From the NCBI RefSeq assembly GCF_000377745.1, contig NZ_KB898707.1, forward strand, positions 98,718 to 162,717: DNA of 64,000 nt, read 5' to 3'. A program made the position numbers and the translations under genes. A model generated the notes under the pieces. It did not search any database and was not told the DNA's origin. It saw nothing but the letters and a program-made list of their open reading frames with translations. Shown in pieces: positions 45,704 to 54,004 of the stretch (position 1 is its first letter; every line of letters starts with the position of its first letter). The stretch comes from Gilvimarinus chinensis DSM 19667 (GTDB lineage: Bacteria > Pseudomonadota > Gammaproteobacteria > Pseudomonadales > Cellvibrionaceae).

Positions 45704-47203
45704 CTATTTCAGCAGCTTGTCGATAAATTGAGCGTGCGTAGGGGCCATTTTCGCTGCATTTCTTAGTGCCATAACTCCCCTTTGCATAGAGTCTCTAACC
45801 CTCATATAGTCTGAAGAATCAACGTTGGGTAGGTATTGTCTGGGGCGTAAACCCATTCCCTCTAGTACAGCCCACCAACTTTCTTCAGAGAATAGATCCA
45901 TCGGATTCTTAAAAATTTGACCATTAGCGGAAAAAACATCTAACTTCGTTCTCAAGCTATCGGGTATTTCCCTCTCTTTCCAAGACCTCCAGAAATCAGA
46001 ATCATCCCTTTTAGTAAGGCAATAATGAGCGACGATAAAGTCTCGAATACAATCAAACTCAATATGCATCAATCGATTGTACTCATCAATAAGACTCTGT
46101 TCATAAGTAGAGCTGGGAAAGTTTTCCACAAGGTTTAGCATTGACTTCATCGCCAAATAAATACCGGTTGATTCCAGTGGCTCCAGAAAACCGCTGGATA
46201 ACCCCACAGAAACACAATTCTTGTACCAAAAATGTTTACGCTTGCCTGTCTTAAATCTTAGCGTTCTGGGTTCGGTTATTACTTTACCTGTTATGTTTTT
46301 ACATAAAGATTCCAAAGCCTTATTGTCATCACAGAACTTACTGGAATAAACGTATCCATTACCCAAACGGTTTCTCAGAGGAATATTCCAGCACCAACCA
46401 TACTCCAACGCTTTTGCTTTGGTATAAGGCGAAAGAGGACCGTTATGATCTGTGTGAACGACTATTGCCTTATCGACAGGAAGATAACGCATCCAGTCGA
46501 TGTACTCGACTTTCAAAGTCTTATCGATCAACAGCCCGGCATGCCCTGTACAATCAATATAGAGATCTGCAACCAGATTTTCCCCTGAATCAAGGATCAA
46601 TCTATCAATCATCCCCTGCTCGTCTAAGGTTGCTCTGTTTACATCGGCCAGAACGTGTTTAACCCCTTTCTCTATACAGTATTTATTTAAGTATTGAGCC
46701 GTTTTTTCAGAATCAAGGTGTAAAGCATAAGCAGCTTCAGATAAAATACTTTTCGAGGATTTTGATGGGGCTAGAAAGTGACCATACTCAGCTAAAGCGA
46801 CAGACGGTGAGAAGTCGGAAAACTCACTAGATTCACAGTTGAATTTTGACTTAAGCCAATGATGATAAAAAGAAACTCCATCAATTTTTGCTCCTATTGA
46901 GCCAAATGGGTGCCAATACTGATCACCTATTTTCAGCCAATCTATAAATTTTATGCCCAGTTTAAAAGTTGAATTTGTATAAGCGATAAAATCCTTTTTG
47001 GATATTTTTAAATAATCCAATAGGTCTAAAAATGAAGGAATAGTCGATTCCCCTACCCCGACGGTAGGAATATTGGGTGACTCTACCAGAGTAATGGTGC
47101 AAGGAAGATGTTCTGTCGATCTGGCCAATATCGCTGCGGACATCCACCCCGCCGTCCCACCCCCGACAATTATAATACTTTTGACGTTATTATATTCTGC
47201 CAT
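45704..47203 (-). CDS. Flavin-dependent tryptophan halogenase family protein
   Basis: 499 residues, no signal peptide. G14-G-G-T-A-G-W20 binds flavin, the catalytic lysine is K81 in STFKLG, the active-site glutamate is E341 in GFLEPLES, and the W-x-W-x-I-P motif is complete (WCWNIP, near 272). All residues needed for hypohalous-acid chemistry are thus present, more so than in the homologue at 4235. It follows the TonB receptor gene (126 bases and a terminator hairpin between), a pairing seen in many marine and plant-associated Gammaproteobacteria. What it halogenates, if anything, is not known. Confidence 0.88.
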   Translation of the reverse strand: MAEYNNVKSIIIVGGGTAGWMSAAILARSTEHLPCTITLVESPNIPTVGVGESTIPSFLDLLDYLKISKKDFIAYTNSTFKLGIKFIDWLKIGDQYWHPFGSIGAKIDGVSFYHHWLKSKFNCESSEFSDFSPSVALAEYGHFLAPSKSSKSILSEAAYALHLDSEKTAQYLNKYCIEKGVKHVLADVNRATLDEQGMIDRLILDSGENLVADLYIDCTGHAGLLIDKTLKVEYIDWMRYLPVDKAIVVHTDHNGPLSPYTKAKALEYGWCWNIPLRNRLGNGYVYSSKFCDDNKALESLCKNITGKVITEPRTLRFKTGKRKHFWYKNCVSVGLSSGFLEPLESTGIYLAMKSMLNLVENFPSSTYEQSLIDEYNRLMHIEFDCIRDFIVAHYCLTKRDDSDFWRSWKEREIPDSLRTKLDVFSANGQIFKNPMDLFSEESWWAVLEGMGLRPRQYLPNVDSSDYMRVRDSMQRGVMALRNAAKMAPTHAQFIDKLLK

Positions 47204-47284
47204 TTATACCTCAAAATAAACTATTAAGAATATTGGCAACTTGTGCCAGTATTATTTCAACAGACAACAGCACTGGCACTTTAT

Positions 47285-47312
47285 AAAAAAACGACCGGAT
47301 TTCTCCGGTCGT
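47285..47312 (-). terminator. Rho-independent terminator of the TonB receptor gene
   Basis: On the minus strand ACGACCGGA and TCCGGTCGT form a 9-bp stem with a four-base loop followed by seven T residues, 18 bases after the receptor stop. Some read-through would be needed to express the halogenase unless it has its own promoter. Confidence 0.9.
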
Positions 47313-47329
47313 ATAATATTGCTATCGTA

Positions 47330-50170
47330 TTAAAAGTTCATTCTCACACCTACTTTATAACGCGTTCCTGTATACTGCATTAACGAGAGCCTCTCTTTAA
47401 CATCTACATATTCTAGCGTTCTCTCATCGGTAAGATTTATCGCCTCAGCCGTCAAAGTTAAATAGTCGTTTACATCATAAGAGAAGCTTGCATCTAGCTG
47501 TCCATACGCTTCGACGTGTTCTGGTAGGCCGCCAGATCTTTGTCCAGTTCTATACTGCAAGAAATCGTCACGCCAATTATAAGCAAGACGAGCCTGATAG
47601 CCGTTCATATCGTAAAACGCAATCACATTGTAGGTATCTTCAGCGAAGCCTTCTAAGCCAGCTCTTGGCTCAGCTACGCCTTCCAAATTCACCGCTAGCG
47701 CATTTTCATCCTTCGAATGAGCATAGGTATAATTTGCCTGAATCCCCAAACCACTGAAAAGTCCAGGAAGATAATCAAAATAATGCAGAGCTGCTAATTC
47801 GACACCGGTTATTTCGCCACCGTCCCGATTATCTTTTTGAGTGATTGTCTCAACAATTGTGCCAAATCCTGGCAAAGAGTAACTGCTATCGACATATTCA
47901 CCCTCTACGTAGATATCGGGGGTGTCATCACGGTATGTCGTAGTAGAAATGAATGTCTCGATATCTTTGTGGAATACATTCATCGAGTATGTGCTTCCCG
48001 AAGAATGATAATATTCTAATGAAAAGTCTAACTGGTTGGCTTCGTAAGGGTTTAGGTAAGGGTTCCCTCCTGAAGTACTGAAATTGACAGCTTGAACATC
48101 AACATAGTTTTTGTTGACGCCAATATCCTCAATGGCCGGCCGGGCGATTGCTTTTGATGCCGAAAACCGCATCATAAGCTCTTCAGTCAGCTCGTAAGAT
48201 AAATTAAGACTTGGGAGAATGTCATCGTAGTTATTGGACCGACTGATTTGACCGGGGTCTGTGTAGTAAACGTCCAATATCGCTTGGTTACTGGTATCGA
48301 TTCTAGGTTCGATGGCTATACGCTCTTTACCGTAGCCTGTAGATTCTGTGTCGGTATCGATATAACGAAGGCCAACATTACCTCGCCATGGGTTTCCGAA
48401 AATCAGACCGGACATATTTACTTGAATGTATGATGCAATGCTCTCTTCTGAGGTCGTGCTCGAACGGGTCTCATTAAACACTTCATTTGGCCAGTCTGAA
48501 ACGCCGGTCATGTCAGATATAGCCTGGTGATATTGACCCACATCGTTGATCACAATGAAATCGCGTGGAAAGTCCCCTTCTACATCGCCTAAATAATCAC
48601 TGTTGTTATTAACCGAGAAAACGGAGTCGTCCATATCACGAAATTGACCACAGATCTCCATCCTTCCTTCACCGATGCCACAGTTATCCTCATGAAGTGT
48701 CTCATAGACATTTTTCACCTTTTCCCTATCAGACATCGAGGCGCCAAAACTAACAGAGTCAATACCAAAGGTATCTCCAAACTCTGTGTCAAAAGCGTAT
48801 TCGCCATCAATTTTCAGCTCGGTAATCTCGTCTTCCAGTTCTTGATGTGAAATATGATTCCAGTGCGCCCGCACACTGGCGGGATCAGCATAATCAATAG
48901 TGGAATTGAGGTCTAAAACAGCTCCCCCGGTAGTGTCATAGGTAAAGTAATCATTCTCAGGATCAAGCCCCTGAGGAAACTGCTCGGGATCACGATTATT
49001 ATTCACATAGTTCGGGACGAGCGTGTCTTGACGAGGATCCGCCTTCGCAGTTGAATAAGAAGCGTCAATGCTCAACTCAAGCCTGTCCCAGTTTTTTGTA
49101 CTATTAAAGCCGACTGCCTGAGTCTCAGATTGCTCACCCCTCACTTGGAATAAACCATCATGTGGCTGAACACCATATTTGGTGGCCGCGACTGCCGTAC
49201 CATGTTCGGAGGCCACTACGTCGGTCCAACCGGGAAACTGAAGGCCAACTTGCATACCTTGGCTAGTAGCAACGCGAGAAAAATCCGTATACAGATAATC
49301 CAGTGTGTTTTCCCAGCTATCATCCGGTCCCCACTGAATTCCGACATTGACACCTGTACGCTCTCTTTCTTCTTCATCCAGCGTAAATTCAAAGCGCCCC
49401 GGATACCAAAGCGTGTCAGGGGTTACGACCTCACCGTTCGTGTCAACTATATCGCCAAGGACCACATCTGAGTCACTGGCATTCAATGTTGCCCAGCGGC
49501 TAGTCGATGCTGCATCTATTCTGTTATCACCCTCTTGGCGGGAAAAACCAAATAAAACACCCAGGGTATCATCCGCAAAGGTGTTGCTGAAAACACCAGA
49601 GAATTCAGGGCTGGTTTCTTCGCTCAAATCATTGTATTTGGCATTGATTGAGCCCGCCATTTGCAATCCAGGTGTATCAAGAGGCCTAGCTGTTTTCACA
49701 TCAATATAAGCACCTATACTGCCTTCCGGTGTTTTTGCCATAGGACTTTTCACAACATCAGCACCAGAAATCAACTCCGATGCGAGCACCTGAAAATCAA
49801 ACTCTCGGCCATTCTCTGTAGTGGCCAATGTTCTACCGTTAAGCGTCACAAGGTTAAACGACGGACCAAACCCTCTTACCGTAACTTTGGAGCCTTCCCC
49901 ATTAGTTCTAGAAATGCTCACACCCGATATACGCTGTAAGGATTCCGCAACGTTTTGATCGGGAAACTTTCCTATGTCTTCCGCTACGATACTATCCTGA
50001 ATTACCGAACTTTCTCTTTTGAGGTCCGACGCCTCCTCTAAGCTTTTGCGAATACCTGTGACCACAACCTCCTCTAAAAGCGGCTCATCACCCTGGGCAA
50101 GAGTTTGATTAAAGGAACATGCGGATGTGACCGCAATAATTGCGCTGGCAAGTCTATTTCTTGAGTACAT
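47330..50170 (-). CDS. TonB-dependent receptor
   Basis: 946 residues, full length. Signal peptide about 1-25 (FNQTLAQ), then a TonB-box-like EEVVVTGIRKSLEEA. The plug domain (about 45-170) has DIGKFPDQNVAESLQRI, VTVRGFGPSFNLVTLNGR and the barrel about 760 residues with NNYDDILPSLNLSYEL and LSFSASKAIARPAI-type strands; it ends in F (GVRMNF). It should import an algal oligosaccharide with energy from TonB-ExbBD, encoded elsewhere. The promoter region holds a match to the operator set near the GntR regulator, suggesting the same regulon as the MFS-GH127 operon. The halogenase-like gene follows after a terminator. Confidence 0.95.
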   Translation of the reverse strand: MYSRNRLASAIIAVTSACSFNQTLAQGDEPLLEEVVVTGIRKSLEEASDLKRESSVIQDSIVAEDIGKFPDQNVAESLQRISGVSISRTNGEGSKVTVRGFGPSFNLVTLNGRTLATTENGREFDFQVLASELISGADVVKSPMAKTPEGSIGAYIDVKTARPLDTPGLQMAGSINAKYNDLSEETSPEFSGVFSNTFADDTLGVLFGFSRQEGDNRIDAASTSRWATLNASDSDVVLGDIVDTNGEVVTPDTLWYPGRFEFTLDEEERERTGVNVGIQWGPDDSWENTLDYLYTDFSRVATSQGMQVGLQFPGWTDVVASEHGTAVAATKYGVQPHDGLFQVRGEQSETQAVGFNSTKNWDRLELSIDASYSTAKADPRQDTLVPNYVNNNRDPEQFPQGLDPENDYFTYDTTGGAVLDLNSTIDYADPASVRAHWNHISHQELEDEITELKIDGEYAFDTEFGDTFGIDSVSFGASMSDREKVKNVYETLHEDNCGIGEGRMEICGQFRDMDDSVFSVNNNSDYLGDVEGDFPRDFIVINDVGQYHQAISDMTGVSDWPNEVFNETRSSTTSEESIASYIQVNMSGLIFGNPWRGNVGLRYIDTDTESTGYGKERIAIEPRIDTSNQAILDVYYTDPGQISRSNNYDDILPSLNLSYELTEELMMRFSASKAIARPAIEDIGVNKNYVDVQAVNFSTSGGNPYLNPYEANQLDFSLEYYHSSGSTYSMNVFHKDIETFISTTTYRDDTPDIYVEGEYVDSSYSLPGFGTIVETITQKDNRDGGEITGVELAALHYFDYLPGLFSGLGIQANYTYAHSKDENALAVNLEGVAEPRAGLEGFAEDTYNVIAFYDMNGYQARLAYNWRDDFLQYRTGQRSGGLPEHVEAYGQLDASFSYDVNDYLTLTAEAINLTDERTLEYVDVKERLSLMQYTGTRYKVGVRMNF

Positions 50171-50333
50171 AGCATCTCCGAATATTTTCTAATTGTGTAC
50201 TTCTTCAAAGAATTATATGAGTAGCTTCAACTTCACTATAGAAAGCCGAGCTCAGGTTTAGCTACTCACATAATGGGTTTTAAACAAAGCGGAAGTCCTA
50301 TTTTGAGTTTTACACATCACCTACATTATCTTT

Positions 50334-50352
50334 ATAAAGGTATGATGTTTTA
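50334..50352. promoter_or_regulatory. Operator-like sequence upstream of TonB receptor
   Basis: ATAAAGGTATGATGTTTTA agrees at 15 of 19 positions with the perfect site at 55598, and lies about 165 bases before the receptor start. The weakest of the four members. Confidence 0.4.
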
Positions 50353-50386
50353 GTGCATTCAGTTAAGAATGACAATATGCACTAAA
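50349..50386. repeat. 10-bp inverted repeat TTTAGTGCAT / ATGCACTAAA
   Basis: Perfect arms at 50349-50358 and 50377-50386 with an 18-base spacer, in the 342-base gap between receptor and sulfatase. It abuts the operator-like element at 50334. It could be a second regulator site or an RNA hairpin in the receptor leader. The rest of the gap is AT-rich without a gene. Confidence 0.45.
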
Positions 50387-50457
50387 CGTACATATCTTTA
50401 TCTATAGAGATGGTCGAAGTAATTACATTAAGCCAGCCGAGAATTCGGTGACTATGA

Positions 50458-50484
50458 GAAGCAAGATTTTGAACGTCTTGCTTC
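50458..50484 (-). terminator. Hairpin downstream of sulfatase, possible terminator
   Basis: GAAGCAAGA and TCTTGCTTC form a 9-bp stem with a nine-base loop, 29 bases after the sulfatase stop; no clear T-run follows on the minus strand. Confidence 0.45.
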
Positions 50485-50512
50485 CGCAGATTATAGGTGT
50501 GCTGTTAGATAC

Positions 50513-51922
50513 TCAACGATAGTCATCCATGCGCTGAATATCGTAGGCTTCGTATTTTTGTTGCAGTAACCACAGAGGACGCTCCAAGGTAAGCTCCCAG
50601 TGATACAAATCTTTGAACATTTCTTTCAACCGGTCTCGCTCTTGCAATGCTTGATCGTCATGCTCTGCAATATCCTCGGGCAGATAAAACAATTCTGCCG
50701 GACGGTCTCTATGACGAATAAGCTTCCAATCACCCTTTCGAATCGCCGCCCTTGCGTCTTTCTTCCAGTACATCATTTCATGCGGACGACCGTCTTTTTC
50801 AGAGGTGACGTAAGGGATCAAATTTTTACCATCCACATCGTCCAGATCCTCTGTATTACCACCAGCGGCCGCATAAAAAGTTGGCAGAAGATCAAGGGTA
50901 ATAACGGGCTTTTCGTAGGTTGTACCAGCTTCCAATCTCTCCGGCCAACGCATAACGTACGGCACACGAACACCACCTTCCAAATGATTGGACTTGGTTC
51001 CTGATAACGGGTCGTTTACCGAGGCATTTTTATCACTGGGTCCACCGTTATCATTCGTAAATACCACCAAAGTATTGTCTTCGATATTCAGCGTTTCAAG
51101 CTCATCCAAAATTGCTCCAGAGGCTCGATCCATAGCCAACATCATTGCCGCATAGGTTTTACGCTTCCCCTCTAAATTTGGAAATTGTGCTAAGTCTTCC
51201 TTAGTAGCCTCCATAGGGGTATGAGGAGCATTAAATGAAACGAATGCAAAAAAAGGCTTGTCATCGGAGTTAGCCTGGCGAATAAATTCAATCACCTCAT
51301 CGGCGATCTTGTCTGTCAGGTATTTTTCAGGCTCTTCATAATGACCGAACCCGCGCTCCATACGCTTATCAGCCAAGATCGGGCTGTTTGGATCAATTTC
51401 GCCCTCGGCATAAGCAAAATAACTACGATCTCCCCCTCGAAAGCCATAAAACTCATCAAATCCGCGCTTTAATGGATGATAACGGTCGGCAGCACCCAGG
51501 TGCCACTTGCCGAACATACCATTGCGGTATCCTCGCTTTTTCAAGTAATCGGCCATGGTTACCTGATCCACCGGCAGCCCCATGTCCTCCCCTTTGAGCG
51601 CAGAATTGGGACTCATAAAGCCGGGAACGTTAATTTCTTCGTAGCCGAAACGCTGTTGGTACTTACCAGTCATTAAGCCAGCACGAGATGGACCGCAGGT
51701 AGCATCGCTCACATAGCCTGCGGAAAAAATCACCCCTTCTGCGGCGAGTGCATCCAGATTCGGTGTGCGAATCTCCTTGCTACCATGAAATCCAAAGTCG
51801 CCATAACCAGCGTCATCGGTAAATAACAGAAGTATATTGGGCTTATCTTGCTGTTGAACGGCCGCATTAGCGAAAGAGCTAAACAAAGAAATGAATAATA
51901 GGACAGAAATTAGAATTTTCAT
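50513..51922 (-). CDS. Secreted sulfatase (family S1), paralogue of the 5800 gene
   Basis: 469 residues from the ATG at 51922; a TTG four codons earlier has no advantage. Signal peptide about 1-21 (SFANA). [15 protein letters not shown]76-G-P-S-R80, [20 protein letters not shown] and the closing ELTLERPLW segment are shared with the sulfatase at 5800 nearly throughout, so the two belong to one subfamily and probably arose by duplication or joint acquisition. It is the last gene of the MFS-GH127-sulfatase set but is preceded by a terminator hairpin, so its level may be set apart. Confidence 0.92.
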   Translation of the reverse strand: MKILISVLLFISLFSSFANAAVQQQDKPNILLLFTDDAGYGDFGFHGSKEIRTPNLDALAAEGVIFSAGYVSDATCGPSRAGLMTGKYQQRFGYEEINVPGFMSPNSALKGEDMGLPVDQVTMADYLKKRGYRNGMFGKWHLGAADRYHPLKRGFDEFYGFRGGDRSYFAYAEGEIDPNSPILADKRMERGFGHYEEPEKYLTDKIADEVIEFIRQANSDDKPFFAFVSFNAPHTPMEATKEDLAQFPNLEGKRKTYAAMMLAMDRASGAILDELETLNIEDNTLVVFTNDNGGPSDKNASVNDPLSGTKSNHLEGGVRVPYVMRWPERLEAGTTYEKPVITLDLLPTFYAAAGGNTEDLDDVDGKNLIPYVTSEKDGRPHEMMYWKKDARAAIRKGDWKLIRHRDRPAELFYLPEDIAEHDDQALQERDRLKEMFKDLYHWELTLERPLWLLQQKYEAYDIQRMDDYR

Positions 51923-51949
51923 GGTTATATCCAAGTTTTAAGCTGTTTG

Positions 51950-51980
51950 AAAAAAGGCCCTACCGGAAATCCGGAGGGCC
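51950..51980 (-). terminator. Rho-independent terminator inside the MFS-GH127-sulfatase set
   Basis: On the minus strand GGCCCT-CCGG and CCGG-(T)-AGGGCC form a 10-bp stem with one bulge, followed by TTTTTT. It lies 22-52 bases after the GH127 stop and 28 bases before the sulfatase ATG. Partial read-through, or a separate promoter in too little space, would be needed to express the sulfatase. Confidence 0.82.
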
Positions 51981-52001
51981 AAAGCTCACATGCAACCCAA
52001 C

Positions 52002-53984
52002 TCAACCTCTCAACAGAGGCACAAACACCGACATTTCTGCCGTGCCTCGGTTACTCCATGAAAAATAGGGCACAAATTGCGACTTATGATTTATAAATTT
52101 CGCTGATTTTAATTTTCGATACATACCGCCAGCATCGTCGGTTCTAAGTTTCAAGTTCGCCTCGATAACCGTGAGGCCACCTAAAAATTCAGGTTTATGC
52201 AGCGGCTTTAACTCTTGTTTCTCGTCAAGATATACATCCAGAATCTTAGTCCCTTCGGGTAAGTCTGGTGATTCAACCGCGTAAACCACAGGGCCACGGC
52301 GCAGAGCAACCTGGTTACGCACTTCCTCAATGCGTGGATGCCCCTCGATAAGATCGACATTCATCGGTAAAGTTAGATTAATCTCATCACCAGCCTTAAA
52401 TGCACGGTTAATAACAAAAAACTCTCCCGTTTTAACATCAGAGCTAACGACCTCACCATTCAATTTCACTTCGGCCTCATCGCTCCACCCCGGAATTCTC
52501 AGCATCAAATCAAATTCTTCTGCTTTACATTCCTCAATGATAATACTGACAGAACCATCCCACGGGTATTCGGTTTTTTGCGTCAGTTTAATATCCGACC
52601 CGTCATTTAACTGGGTATGCAGTTTATTGCTACCGTACAGGTTTACCGCAACACCGTTTTCACTTAAACAGTAAGCCCATCCACTCACCTTAGCAATGGT
52701 GCGTACTAAGTTAGGGGGACAACAGAAGCACTCGATATAAGGCTCGCGATCCGCTGACTCTGTACAATCAGCGTGATCGCTGTATTCGCGCTGACCATGG
52801 TTAAAACGCAGAGGGTTTGCGTAGAAATAGTGCTTGCCATCATTACTGATTCCCACAAGCGCAGAGTTGTAAAGAACGGTCTCCATAATATCGCCGTACT
52901 TCGCCTCGCCCTTAATAGACATCATTCGCCAGTTAAACATGGCGTTGGAAATATTTGCACAGGTTTCGTTATAGGCCGTGGAGTTTGGCATCAGGTAATC
53001 ATCCACGAAACCTTCATGAATCATGTTCTGATCATCATAGGCACCGTGATGAACCTGGCCGAGCGCACCGGTTAAATACATTTTATGATTAATGGCTGAA
53101 TCCCAGATACGATCCAAAGCATCAATAATATCCTTATCGCCCGTCTCGGCATAAACATCGGCGGCACCTGACCACAAGTACATACCGGTAACGGCATGAC
53201 CTACGGCTTCGACCTCTTCGCGCAGTGGCGTTTTCATCTGACACTGGTCACCGGTAAACCAATAGGGAACCGTTTCGTGCAAATCCATAGGCACTGAACC
53301 ACGCATGGTGACGAAAATATCCGCAAGCTCTACATATTTTTTATTGCGAGTCGTGCGGTACAACTCTACGAGGGACATAATTTGTGAAGGGTTAAAACCA
53401 AAACGCGCCAAACGCTCTTCGCGCGGCTCAAACACGTCATATAGATAATCGGCCGCTTTTACCGCCAGATCAAACCAGTTGGTTTTTCCGGTAATACGAT
53501 AATGAATTAAACCGCCCTGAATAAGATGCCCAAAATTATAAAGCTCATGATCGGTGACAACTCTCCAGCGACCACTGTTATTGATTTGTACATGCGTGTG
53601 CAGGTAGCCGTCATCTTCTTGAGCCTTAGCGATAACCTCGATAATCTCGTCAAGCTCTTTCAGAATGGACTCATCTTTATTGTGCGCATAAATATATATA
53701 CACGCTTCCATCCACTTATAGAAGTCGCCATCGTGCCACAACATTCCCTTAGCTTCGCCTTCCATCAAACCCGCAGCGACTTTAAAGTTGTTATAAGCAT
53801 GGCCCACCTCGCCTTTCAACAAGGTTCCCATATGAGGTGCCATAACCTCCTCACACAATTTAAATTTGTCTGCCCAAAAACCTTCTGTCCACTGACAGTC
53901 ACCCATGTTTATGCTTCGCAGTTTAACGAAGGGGCTTTCGCTGTTGCCAACAATGGCCGCACTTTTTATATGATTTTTGCTCAT
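52002..53984 (-). CDS. GH127-family glycoside hydrolase (candidate anhydrogalactosidase or beta-L-arabinofuranosidase)
   Basis: 660 residues without signal peptide, so cytoplasmic. An (alpha/alpha)6 barrel precedes beta-sandwich domains (LMLRIPGWSDEAEVKLNGE). The zinc and cysteine-nucleophile site of GH127 is complete: E340 and C342 in NETCAN, and C419, C421 and C422 in CFCCPPN, matching E338, C340, C415, C417 and C418 of Bifidobacterium HypBA1; C421 is the expected nucleophile. HypBA1 is a beta-L-arabinofuranosidase, but GH127 members of carrageenan loci in Zobellia cleave terminal 3,6-anhydro-D-galactose. Beside an MFS carrier and sulfatases that second activity is the better guess. Confidence 0.88.
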   Translation of the reverse strand: MSKNHIKSAAIVGNSESPFVKLRSINMGDCQWTEGFWADKFKLCEEVMAPHMGTLLKGEVGHAYNNFKVAAGLMEGEAKGMLWHDGDFYKWMEACIYIYAHNKDESILKELDEIIEVIAKAQEDDGYLHTHVQINNSGRWRVVTDHELYNFGHLIQGGLIHYRITGKTNWFDLAVKAADYLYDVFEPREERLARFGFNPSQIMSLVELYRTTRNKKYVELADIFVTMRGSVPMDLHETVPYWFTGDQCQMKTPLREEVEAVGHAVTGMYLWSGAADVYAETGDKDIIDALDRIWDSAINHKMYLTGALGQVHHGAYDDQNMIHEGFVDDYLMPNSTAYNETCANISNAMFNWRMMSIKGEAKYGDIMETVLYNSALVGISNDGKHYFYANPLRFNHGQREYSDHADCTESADREPYIECFCCPPNLVRTIAKVSGWAYCLSENGVAVNLYGSNKLHTQLNDGSDIKLTQKTEYPWDGSVSIIIEECKAEEFDLMLRIPGWSDEAEVKLNGEVVSSDVKTGEFFVINRAFKAGDEINLTLPMNVDLIEGHPRIEEVRNQVALRRGPVVYAVESPDLPEGTKILDVYLDEKQELKPLHKPEFLGGLTVIEANLKLRTDDAGGMYRKLKSAKFINHKSQFVPYFSWSNRGTAEMSVFVPLLRG

Positions 53985-54004
53985 AACTCTACTCTCAGTT
54001 CTGG

